6,516 nucleotides of DNA from Gammaproteobacteria bacterium (GTDB taxonomy: Bacteria; Pseudomonadota; Gammaproteobacteria; Chromatiales; Sedimenticolaceae): positions 1 to 6,516 of the forward strand of contig JAGRHB010000114.1 in assembly GCA_020445245.1 (NCBI GenBank), written 5' to 3'. A program made the position numbers and the translations under genes. Below, piece after piece: positions 1 to 5,775 of the stretch (position 1 is the first letter of the stretch; every line of letters starts with the position of its first letter). The notes beneath the pieces are model-generated. The model was not told where the DNA came from, made no database searches, and was given only the letters and a program-made list of their open reading frames with translations.

Positions 1-66
1 CGGCGGCCCACGAAGCCCCGTACAGCACACCGAACCCGTGTCACAAAACGACCGGCAGGACCCGCT

Positions 67-87
67 CCCTCCCCGACACGGGGAGGG
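67..87 (+). terminator. strong GC hairpin before leuA (terminator or leader structure)
   Basis: CCCTCCCC at 67-74 and GGGGAGGG at 80-87 form a perfect 8-base-pair stem with a 5-base loop (GACAC). No T-run follows on either strand, so it is not a textbook intrinsic terminator. It ends 22 bases before the leuA ribosome binding site. It could be the 3' end of an upstream transcript, or a structure in the leuA leader RNA. The inverted repeat is seen directly, but its role is unknown. Confidence 0.4.
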
Positions 88-109
88 TCGACTTTCGAGA
101 TGACAACCT

Positions 110-113
110 GGAG
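110..113 (+). promoter_or_regulatory. leuA ribosome binding site deciding the start
   Basis: GGAG at 110-113 lies 8 bases before the GTG at 122, which is ideal Shine-Dalgarno spacing. An in-frame GTG at 113 would overlap this motif, so it is a much poorer start. The reading frame is closed by TGA at 101-103, so no earlier start exists. Confidence 0.65.
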
Positions 114-121
114 TGAAGACC

Positions 122-1789
122 GTGAGCACGTTCAACCACCGCAAGTACCGTCCGACGCAGGCCCTGCCAATGCGCAGTCGTCAGTGGCCGGACCAGACCA
201 TCGAGCACGCCCCGACCTGGGCCAGCGTCGACCTGCGTGATGGCAACCAGGCATTGCTCGAACCGATGAACGTGACGCAGAAGCGCCGCCTGTGGGACTT
301 GTTGGTCAAGATCGGCATCAAGGAGATCGAAGTCGGTTTCCCCTCGGCCAGCCAGCCTGACTTCGACTTCGTGCGCTGGCTGATCGAGGAAGACCGCATC
401 CCCGAGGATGTCACCGTCCAGGTACTGGTGCAGGCCCGGGAGCCGCTGATCAAACGCACCTTCGAGGCATTGAGCGGCGCGCGGCGCGCGATCGTACACA
501 TCTACAACTCTACCTCGACCGTACAGCGTGAGCGGGTGTTCGGGCGCGATCGTGAGGGTATCAAGTCGATCGCGGTCGAGGGGGCCAGGATGCTGCAGCG
601 CGAAGCCGCCCGCTATCCCGACACCGAATGGGTGTTCCAGTATTCCCCGGAGAGCTTTTCCAATACCGAGTGGGACTACGCGGTCGAGGTCTGCGACGCG
701 GTCACCGCAGTCTGGCAGCCGACGCCCGGGCGTCCCTGCATCATCAACCTGCCGGCCACCGTCGAGAGCAGCACACCGAACGTGTTCGCCGACCAGGTCG
801 AGTATTTCTGCCGCCACGTCGCACGTCGCGACGCGCTGATCGTCTCGCTGCACACGCACAATGACAGGGGCACCGCGGTCGCGGCCGCCGAGCTGGGCCT
901 GATGGCAGGCGCAGACCGCGTCGAGGGCACATTGCTGGGCAACGGCGAGCGCACCGGCAACATGGATATCGTGACGCTGGCGATGAACCTGTACAGCCAG
1001 GGCGTCGACCCGCAGCTGGACCTCTCCAACCCGGACGAGGTGATACAGGTGTATACGCAGTGCACCGGCCTGCCGGTCCATCCACGCCATCCGTGGATCG
1101 GTGAACTGGTGTACACCGCGTTTTCGGGCAGCCACCAGGATGCAATCCGCAAGTGCCTGCACCGGCAGACCGCTGACGAGCCCTGGCAGGTCGCCTACCT
1201 GCCGATCGACCCACGTGACCTGGGACGCGACTACCAGGCGATCATTCGCGTCAACAGCCAGTCGGGCAAAGGCGGCGTGGCGTTCGTGCTGGAGCGTGAC
1301 TACGGCCTGACATTGCCGCGCTGGATGCAGGTCGAGCTCGCGCAGATCGTGCAGCACGAAAGCGAGAAGCACAGCGGCGAGATCGACAGCCAGCGCATCC
1401 ACGAGCTTTTCATCGAGCACTTCGCCAATGCCGGCGCCCCGGTCGCGTTGACCGGTTACCGTCTGCACCGCGAGCAGGGTGTCGACCGCATCGAGGCGAG
1501 CATCAGCGACAATGGTCGTGTGGACACGATCCGCGGCAGTGGCGAAGGGGCGATCGAGGCCTTCGTGAACGCCTGGACCGCGAGTTACGGCAACCGTATC
1601 AACGTCGTCGATTACACCGAGCACTCTCTGGGTGAGGCGACCAATGCCGAGGCCGTGGCCTACGTGCAGCTGAATATCGACGGACAGCGTTCTTCAGGTG
1701 CCGCCTTCGACCGCGATACCGTGAGCGCATCCATGCGCGCCGTGCTCGCAGCACTGAACAGCGCCCGGATGACCCAGGCGGCCGCCTGA
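122..1789 (+). CDS. leuA: 2-isopropylmalate synthase (long form)
   Basis: This enzyme condenses acetyl-CoA with 2-oxoisovalerate to give 2-isopropylmalate, the first committed step of leucine synthesis in the cytoplasm. From GTG 122 the protein is 555 residues, the size of the long LeuA class found in Pseudomonas and yeast rather than the roughly 520-residue E. coli type. The catalytic barrel carries DLRDGNQ at 37-43 (catalytic Arg and a metal-binding Asp), HTHND at 244-248 (metal-binding histidines) and GNGERTGN at 273-280. A linker follows. The region from about 420 to the end is the LeuA allosteric domain, which in the family binds leucine for feedback inhibition; its end shows the typical DxDTVxAS-like helix segment. 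The start at 122 is chosen for the GGAG 8 bases upstream; GTG 113 would add three residues. The gene appears monocistronic and converges on mtnA. No key residue is missing. Identification is firm; the feedback behaviour is known for the family only. Confidence 0.95.
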   Translation: MSTFNHRKYRPTQALPMRSRQWPDQTIEHAPTWASVDLRDGNQALLEPMNVTQKRRLWDLLVKIGIKEIEVGFPSASQPDFDFVRWLIEEDRIPEDVTVQVLVQAREPLIKRTFEALSGARRAIVHIYNSTSTVQRERVFGRDREGIKSIAVEGARMLQREAARYPDTEWVFQYSPESFSNTEWDYAVEVCDAVTAVWQPTPGRPCIINLPATVESSTPNVFADQVEYFCRHVARRDALIVSLHTHNDRGTAVAAAELGLMAGADRVEGTLLGNGERTGNMDIVTLAMNLYSQGVDPQLDLSNPDEVIQVYTQCTGLPVHPRHPWIGELVYTAFSGSHQDAIRKCLHRQTADEPWQVAYLPIDPRDLGRDYQAIIRVNSQSGKGGVAFVLERDYGLTLPRWMQVELAQIVQHESEKHSGEIDSQRIHELFIEHFANAGAPVALTGYRLHREQGVDRIEASISDNGRVDTIRGSGEGAIEAFVNAWTASYGNRINVVDYTEHSLGEATNAEAVAYVQLNIDGQRSSGAAFDRDTVSASMRAVLAALNSARMTQAAA

Positions 1790-1813
1790 GTCACCTGCGG
1801 CCGATCAGGCGGC
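1781..1813. terminator. inverted repeat spanning both stop codons of leuA and mtnA
   Basis: GCCGCCTGA at 1781-1789 and TCAGGCGGC at 1805-1813 are a perfect 9-base inverted repeat with a 15-base loop. Each arm contains one gene's stop codon, leuA TGA on + and mtnA TGA on -. Being symmetric, it would fold in transcripts from both directions, so a shared bidirectional 3'-end structure is plausible. No U-run follows on either side, so termination would need Rho, or the hairpin may only protect the mRNA ends. A 14-base perfect palindrome (CAGGCGGCCGCCTG, 1775-1788) overlaps the left arm. Confidence 0.4.
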
Positions 1814-2869
1814 GCCCATGTGCGCCGCCAGCTTCGCGCGGTCCGGGCGCTCGATAATTCCACGCTCGGTGACGATCGCGTCGACCAGCTCGGCCGGGGT
1901 CACATCAAACACCGGGTTCCAGGCCGCGGCACCTTCCGCCGCGATGCGCCGGCCACCGCACTGCAGGACCTCTTCGGCAGGCCGTTCCTCGATCGGAATC
2001 GCGCGGCCGTCGGTGGTTTCCATATCGATCGTCGAGGTAGGGGCCGCCACCATGAAACGCACACCGTGGTGGCGCGCCGCGACAGCCAGGCCGTAGGTCC
2101 CGATCTTGTTGGCGACGTCACCGTTGGCCGCGATGCGGTCGGAACCGACGATAACCCAACCGATGCCACCCGCAGCCATGCGCGCCGCCGCCGCGCTGTC
2201 GGCCATCAGCTTCACCGGGATGCCGTCTCGCGCCAGCTCCCAGGCGGTCAATCTTGCACCCTGCAGCCAGGGGCGCGTCTCGTCGGCATACACGGTGTCG
2301 ATCTTGCCCTGGGCATACGCACTGCGGATCACGCCCAAGGCAGTGCCCCATCCCCCTGTTGCGAGACCACCGGTGTTGCAATGGGTGATCACCATGGTCG
2401 GCCCGGCGATCAGGCTGGCACCGTAGTCGCCCATGCGTCGATTGTCCGCGCGGTCGCGTTGATGAATCGCCTCTGCCTCAGCCAGCAAGGCCGGAACCGG
2501 ATTCGTCGCGGTAAGCCCGGAAAGCAACTCGCGCATGCGCGCGATCGCCCAGAACAGGTTGATTGCGGTTGGGCGCGATCCTGCCAGTACCTGCAGGTCA
2601 TCCTCCAGCGCGTGCCGCCAGCTCGCCGCATCCTGTGAAAAACGCTGCCGCGCCGCCAGTACGACGCCGTAGGCCGCGGCGATGCCGATGGCCGGCGCGC
2701 CGCGAACCACCATCGCACCGATCGCCTCGGCGGTAGTGGCAGCGTCGACGCACTCGATGAACACCTCGCGCTGCGGCAGCAGTCGCTGGTCGAGAAGATA
2801 GAGCCGGTCGTCCTGCCACAGTACGGCAACGTCGGCAGTCACGGCGATATCCAGGGTCACTTCCTTCAT
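1805..2869 (-). CDS. mtnA: S-methyl-5-thioribose-1-phosphate isomerase
   Basis: This enzyme isomerises methylthioribose-1-phosphate to methylthioribulose-1-phosphate in salvage of the sulfur and ribose of methylthioadenosine. The 354 residues match the usual length of about 350. It belongs to the eIF2B-alpha/MtnA fold family. Diagnostic motifs are DQRLLP at 27-32, RGAPAIG at 56-62 (substrate phosphate region), THCNTGG around the catalytic Cys164, [15 protein letters not shown] at 198-212, and [10 protein letters not shown] with the catalytic Asp244. Cys and Asp correspond to the pair known in the Bacillus enzyme. The ATG at 2869 is the first start after an in-frame stop; the ribosome binding site is weak (GAG 12 bases upstream). 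It is divergent from mtaD, which acts two steps earlier in the MTA-to-methylthioinosine route, and ends 15 bases from leuA. Nothing looks broken. Confidence 0.95.
   Translation of the reverse strand: MKEVTLDIAVTADVAVLWQDDRLYLLDQRLLPQREVFIECVDAATTAEAIGAMVVRGAPAIGIAAAYGVVLAARQRFSQDAASWRHALEDDLQVLAGSRPTAINLFWAIARMRELLSGLTATNPVPALLAEAEAIHQRDRADNRRMGDYGASLIAGPTMVITHCNTGGLATGGWGTALGVIRSAYAQGKIDTVYADETRPWLQGARLTAWELARDGIPVKLMADSAAAARMAAGGIGWVIVGSDRIAANGDVANKIGTYGLAVAARHHGVRFMVAAPTSTIDMETTDGRAIPIEERPAEEVLQCGGRRIAAEGAAAWNPVFDVTPAELVDAIVTERGIIERPDRAKLAAHMGAA
1808..1829. repeat. second hairpin, in the 3' end of mtnA
   Basis: GGCGGCGC at 1808-1815 and GCGCCGCC at 1822-1829 are a perfect 8-base inverted repeat with a 6-base loop, inside the last codons of mtnA (residues LAAHMGAA). 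Its left arm shares GGCGGC (1808-1813) with the hairpin spanning the two stop codons, so the two structures exclude each other. It may simply reflect alanine and glycine codons in GC-rich DNA. Confidence 0.3.
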
Positions 2870-2971
2870 GGCGTCAGGTCACTCGGCGCGGCAGTGGCGC
2901 ATCTCTCAATAGGGTAAAGGCGGGAAATTGCGCTATTTTAGCCGCCTGGCGACCAACAACGGCAAAGAATC
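2870..2971. promoter_or_regulatory. divergent promoter region between mtnA and mtaD
   Basis: These 102 bases separate two divergent genes, so promoters for both should lie here. The AT-rich island at 2926-2940 is the best candidate. Read on the minus strand, 2935-2940 is TAAAAT, five of six matches to the -10 consensus. A TTGCCG lies 19 bases further upstream as a weak -35, and the resulting mtnA leader would be about 58 bases. On the plus strand the same island gives TATTTT at 2934-2939, a poor -10 for mtaD with no clear -35. The two would overlap. I see no convincing operator or riboswitch. The region must hold promoters by layout, but the exact boxes are tentative. Confidence 0.4.
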
Positions 2972-4288
2972 GTGCAAACAGACCTGCTTATCCATGCCGA
3001 CTGGGTGATACCGGTCGACCGGCCCGGCGCGCTCGCGCAACACAGTATTGCCATCGATGGAGGCAGGATCTCGGCGATCCTCACGCACGACGAGGCGCAA
3101 CAGCAGGTCACTGCGCGCGAAACCATCACACTGCCCGGCCATGCGCTGATGCCGGGTCTGATCAACGCCCATACGCACAGTCCGATGACGCTGTTCCGCG
3201 GCCTCGCCGACGACCTGCCGCTGATGACCTGGCTGAACGAGCATGTCTGGCCGGCCGAGGCCCGTTGGGTGCATGAGGAATTCGTTGCCGACGGCTCGCG
3301 GCTTGCGATCGCCGAGATGATCCGCAGCGGCACCACCTGCTTCAACGATATGTACTTCTTTGCCGATGTCACCGGGCGGGTCGCCGCTCAGGCCGGTATG
3401 CGTGCCAGCATCGGTCTCATCCTGATCGACTTCCCGTCGGCGTGGGCCAGCGATGCCGACGCCTACCTGGACAGGGCGATCGCGGTTCATGACCAGTTCC
3501 GAGGCGACCCGCTGGTGCGCACCGCATTTGCCCCTCACGCACCCTACTCCGTATCCGACGCCCCGCTGCGCCGGGTCGTCACGCTGGCCAATGAGCTCGA
3601 GCTGCCGGTGCACATGCACGTCCACGAGACAGCCGCCGAGGTCAGCGGCAGCATCGAGCAGCACGGTCATCGGCCGATCGAACGCCTGCACCGTCTCAAC
3701 CTGATCAACCCGACCCTGATGGCCGTCCACATGACCCAGCTCGGCGACGAAGAGATTGATCTGTTCGCCGACAGCGGTGCACATGTGGTGCACTGCCCGC
3801 AATCGAATCTGAAGCTCGCCTCCGGTCACTGTCCGGTGACACGACTGCTCGAGGCCGGGATCAACGTCGCGCTCGGCACCGACGGCGCTGCCAGCAACAA
3901 TGACCTGGACATGCTCGCCGAGATGCAGTCTGCCGCGCTGCTGGCCAAGGGCAACACCGGTGATGCCTGCGCCCTGCCGGCGCAACAGGCGCTCCACATG
4001 GCGACCCTGGCCGGCGCCCGCGCACTCGGCATCGATGAGCTGACCGGCTCCCTGACGGTCGGCAAGGCCGCCGACATCGTCGCGATCGACCTCGCGCAGC
4101 CGGAGACCCAACCGGTATTCAACCCGGTGTCTCAACTCGTGTATGCGGCCGGACGCGAACAGGTGCGGCACGTGTGGATCAATGGCCGGCAGGTGCTGAA
4201 GAATCGCGCGCTGACCACGATCGACCTGGCGCAGACGCTGCAGCGCGCGGCGGGCTGGCACACGCGCATCATCGACAACCCCGGCTGA
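2972..4288 (+). CDS. mtaD: 5'-methylthioadenosine / S-adenosylhomocysteine deaminase
   Basis: A zinc-type amidohydrolase of the TrzA/AtzB/MtaD group, 438 residues, expected in the cytoplasm. The family deaminates MTA to methylthioinosine and often SAH to S-inosylhomocysteine. Metal and active-site residues are in order: HTH at 67-69 (metal), HAPYS with His189, HVHE at 216-219 (metal His216, catalytic Glu219), VHMTQ with His253, and GTDGAASNN with metal Asp304. The N- and C-terminal beta-sandwich strands are present, ending in the typical GKAADIVAIDL and VWINGRQVL segments. GTG 2972 is the only usable start: the frame is closed by TAG at 2939-2941 and has no other start codon before it. The ribosome binding site is weak. 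The neighbouring mtnA and ubiG support the MTA/SAH assignment, and the sequence closely resembles my recollection of the P. aeruginosa MTA deaminase PA3170. Preference for MTA over SAH or guanine-like substrates is not proven by motifs alone. Confidence 0.9.
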   Translation: MQTDLLIHADWVIPVDRPGALAQHSIAIDGGRISAILTHDEAQQQVTARETITLPGHALMPGLINAHTHSPMTLFRGLADDLPLMTWLNEHVWPAEARWVHEEFVADGSRLAIAEMIRSGTTCFNDMYFFADVTGRVAAQAGMRASIGLILIDFPSAWASDADAYLDRAIAVHDQFRGDPLVRTAFAPHAPYSVSDAPLRRVVTLANELELPVHMHVHETAAEVSGSIEQHGHRPIERLHRLNLINPTLMAVHMTQLGDEEIDLFADSGAHVVHCPQSNLKLASGHCPVTRLLEAGINVALGTDGAASNNDLDMLAEMQSAALLAKGNTGDACALPAQQALHMATLAGARALGIDELTGSLTVGKAADIVAIDLAQPETQPVFNPVSQLVYAAGREQVRHVWINGRQVLKNRALTTIDLAQTLQRAAGWHTRIIDNPG

Positions 4289-4328
4289 TCTGCGATGACA
4301 CCGACCGTACCGTCCAGGCGGCGCTACC

Positions 4329-4340
4329 GGGAGCGCTCCC
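4329..4340. repeat. 12-base perfect palindrome upstream of ubiG
   Basis: GGGAGCGCTCCC at 4329-4340 reads the same on both strands. It lies 6 bases before the TATAAT at 4347, in the interval between the expected -35 and -10 positions. That placement suits an operator for a dimeric regulator. It could also be a small hairpin (4-base-pair stem, 4-base loop) after mtaD, but it has no U-run. In 6.5 kb of GC-rich sequence a palindrome this long is expected about once or twice by chance, so position is the main argument. Confidence 0.3.
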
Positions 4341-4346
4341 ACGCCT

Positions 4347-4352
4347 TATAAT
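4347..4352 (+). promoter_or_regulatory. candidate -10 box for the ubiG operon
   Basis: TATAAT at 4347-4352 matches the sigma-70 -10 consensus exactly and lies in the 96-base gap between mtaD and ubiG. Transcription would start near 4359, giving a leader of about 26 bases before ATG 4385 that still contains the ribosome binding site. No recognisable -35 exists at 16-18 base spacing, and there is no extended TG motif, so the promoter may be weak or activator-dependent. Confidence 0.5.
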
Positions 4353-4369
4353 GACCGGCCAGAGTGAAC

Positions 4370-4375
4370 AGAAGG
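4370..4375 (+). promoter_or_regulatory. ubiG ribosome binding site
   Basis: AGAAGG at 4370-4375 is 9 bases before ATG 4385. It decides against the in-frame GTG at 4364, which lies upstream of the motif, and the GTG at 4379, which is only 3 bases away. Confidence 0.6.
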
Positions 4376-4384
4376 CCCGTGACC

Positions 4385-5101
4385 ATGTGTGCAGCCGTCA
4401 ACGTCGACCATGCCGAAGTCAGCAAGTTCGAGCAGCTGGCCTCGCGCTGGTGGGATCCGAACAGTGAATTCAAGCCACTGCACGAGATCAACCCGCTGCG
4501 ACTGGACTATATCGACGCCCGTGTCGGGCTGAGCGGCAAACAGGTACTGGATGTCGGCTGCGGCGGCGGCATCCTCGCCGAATCGATGGCAGCACGCGGG
4601 GCGACCGTCACCGGCATCGACATGGGTGAGGCACCGCTCGAGGTGGCGCGGCTGCACCTGCTCGAGAGCGGCCAGCACGTGGACTATCGGCGGATACCCG
4701 TCGAGCAGCTGGCAGACGAGATGCCGGCACGTTTCGATGTCGTGACCTGCATGGAGATGCTTGAACATGTTCCGGACCCGGCCTCGGTGGTCGCGGCCTG
4801 CGCCACCCTGGTAAAACCGGGCGGACAGGTGTTCTTCTCGACCATCAACCGCAATCCCAAGTCGTATCTGTTCGCGATCGTCGGTGCGGAGTATGTGCTG
4901 CGGCTGCTACCCCGTGGCACCCACGATTACGCCAAGTTCATCCGGCCGTCCGAGCTGTCACGCTGGATACGCGGAGCAGGACTCGATACCCGAGATATTA
5001 CCGGGCTCACCTACAACCCCCTGTCCGGGGTCTACCGGCTCGACCCGCGCGACGTCGACGTCAACTATATGATCGCGACCGTGTACCCGGAGCCTGCGTG
5101 A
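4385..5101 (+). CDS. ubiG: ubiquinone biosynthesis O-methyltransferase UbiG
   Basis: UbiG uses SAM for both O-methylations of ubiquinone synthesis: of 2-polyprenyl-6-hydroxyphenol and, last, of demethylubiquinol. From ATG 4385 it is 238 residues, against 240 in E. coli. The N-terminus has the UbiG signature [17 protein letters not shown] (from residue 7), then [12 protein letters not shown] at 29-40. SAM-binding motif I is [10 protein letters not shown] at 55-64, acidic Asp79 ends the next strand, and [10 protein letters not shown] lies at 123-132. The hydrophobic segment at about 161-182, ending LLPRGTHDY, matches the region tied to membrane lipid contact in E. coli UbiG. The start is set by AGAAGG at 4370; GTG 4364 would add seven residues. 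Its last bases overlap the next gene by four (GTGA), so the two are probably translationally coupled. SAH made here is a possible substrate of MtaD encoded just upstream. Confidence 0.95.
   Translation: MCAAVNVDHAEVSKFEQLASRWWDPNSEFKPLHEINPLRLDYIDARVGLSGKQVLDVGCGGGILAESMAARGATVTGIDMGEAPLEVARLHLLESGQHVDYRRIPVEQLADEMPARFDVVTCMEMLEHVPDPASVVAACATLVKPGGQVFFSTINRNPKSYLFAIVGAEYVLRLLPRGTHDYAKFIRPSELSRWIRGAGLDTRDITGLTYNPLSGVYRLDPRDVDVNYMIATVYPEPA
5089..5092 (+). promoter_or_regulatory. ribosome binding site of the HAD phosphatase gene
   Basis: GGAG at 5089-5092, inside the end of ubiG, is 5 bases before GTG 5098. It supports this GTG as the start, in the GTGA overlap with the ubiG stop codon. Confidence 0.5.
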
Positions 5102-5775
5102 GAAAACCGCCGCGTGCCGTGCTGTTCGACCTCGACGGCACCCTCGCTGACACCGCCCCCGACCTCGCCTATGCGCTGAACCAGACGCTGCGGCGATTCG
5201 AAAGCGAGCCGCTGCCCTTCGCAACCATCCGTCCGGTCGTATCACACGGCGGGATAGCGCTGATCGAGCTGGGCTTTGGCATGTCACGCGATCAGCCGGG
5301 GTTCGAGCAGCGTCGGCAATACCTGCTCGACGTCTACGCCGCCAACCTGTGTCGCGAGACCGTTCTCTTTCCCGGCATGGCCGAGGTACTCGAACACCTT
5401 GAGGCGCATGCGCAGCCCTGGGGCATCGTCACCAACAAGCCTGCCTGGCTGACCGATCCGCTGATCACCGCGATGCAGCTGGACCGGCGCGCCGGGTGTG
5501 TGGTCAGCGGGGACACCTGCGCGCAGCGCAAACCGCACCCGCAACCGGTCCTGCACGCCTGCCGGCTGCTTGGCTGTGATCCTGCGGAGACCTGGTACGT
5601 CGGGGACGCCGGACGTGACATCGAGGCCGGACGCGCCGCCGGTTGCCTTACCGTGGGTGCGCTGTTCGGCTATCTGCACCCGGAAGACCCGCCCGAGGAC
5701 TGGCACTGCGATCTGATGATCGAGACCCCCGGACAACTGCTCGAACTTCTGAGCGATGACGCCGGCGTCGCCTGA
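5098..5775 (+). CDS. mupP: HAD phosphatase, probable MurNAc-6-phosphate phosphatase MupP
   Basis: A 225-residue haloacid-dehalogenase-family phosphatase. Motif I is DLDGT at 11-15 (nucleophile Asp11, acid/base Asp13), motif II is VTNKP with Thr112, motif III is Lys145 in RKPHP, and motif IV is GDAGRD with Asp170 and Asp174. A small helical cap lies at about 20-85 and includes IRPVVSHGG at 44-52. In Pseudomonas the phosphatase after ubiG is MupP, which removes phosphate from MurNAc-6-phosphate in the anabolic cell-wall recycling route (AnmK-MupP-AmgK-MurU). The cap motif and the [10 protein letters not shown] segment near the end fit MupP as I remember it. Many databases would call it phosphoglycolate phosphatase (Gph), the main alternative. 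The start is GTG 5098 with GGAG 5 bases before, overlapping ubiG by four bases. HAD catalysis is certain from motifs; the substrate is inferred from synteny and cap features. Confidence 0.8.
   Translation: MRKPPRAVLFDLDGTLADTAPDLAYALNQTLRRFESEPLPFATIRPVVSHGGIALIELGFGMSRDQPGFEQRRQYLLDVYAANLCRETVLFPGMAEVLEHLEAHAQPWGIVTNKPAWLTDPLITAMQLDRRAGCVVSGDTCAQRKPHPQPVLHACRLLGCDPAETWYVGDAGRDIEAGRAAGCLTVGALFGYLHPEDPPEDWHCDLMIETPGQLLELLSDDAGVA

Larger units (their letters stand above)
1..121 (+). other. leader region upstream of leuA
   Basis: No supportable gene lies in this stretch. Two of the three + frames close just before leuA, with TGA at 101-103 and TGA at 114-116. The frame that stays open runs on antiphase through leuA. 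I see no good sigma-70 promoter and no leucine-rich leader peptide. The only short frame with a possible start, GTG at 38 to TGA at 103, has two leucine codons and no ribosome binding site. The recognisable elements are the hairpin at 67-87 and the ribosome binding site at 110-113. The leuA promoter probably lies within or upstream of this segment. Confidence 0.5.

Noticed and set aside
38..103. Possible leucine leader peptide ahead of leuA
   Set aside because: There are only two leucine codons in 21, they are not adjacent, the frame starts with GTG without a ribosome binding site, and no U-run follows the hairpin.
113..121. GTG 113 as the leuA start
   Set aside because: The GGAG motif overlaps this codon, whereas GTG 122 has ideal 8-base spacing from it.
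41..1624. Long open frame (527 codons) on the minus strand across leuA
   Set aside because: It lies antisense to a gene with unmistakable LeuA motifs. Its product has no recognisable domain and is low-complexity, rich in Val, Asp, Arg and Leu. Long antisense frames are normal in GC-rich genes.
1820..2638. Plus-strand open frame of 272 codons across mtnA
   Set aside because: It is antisense to mtnA with all catalytic residues intact. The product is Arg-, His- and Gly-rich with no domain.
2933..4342. Open frame of 469 codons on the minus strand across mtaD
   Set aside because: It is a shadow of a clear amidohydrolase gene. The product shows no motif, and the frame is open because of high GC at third positions.
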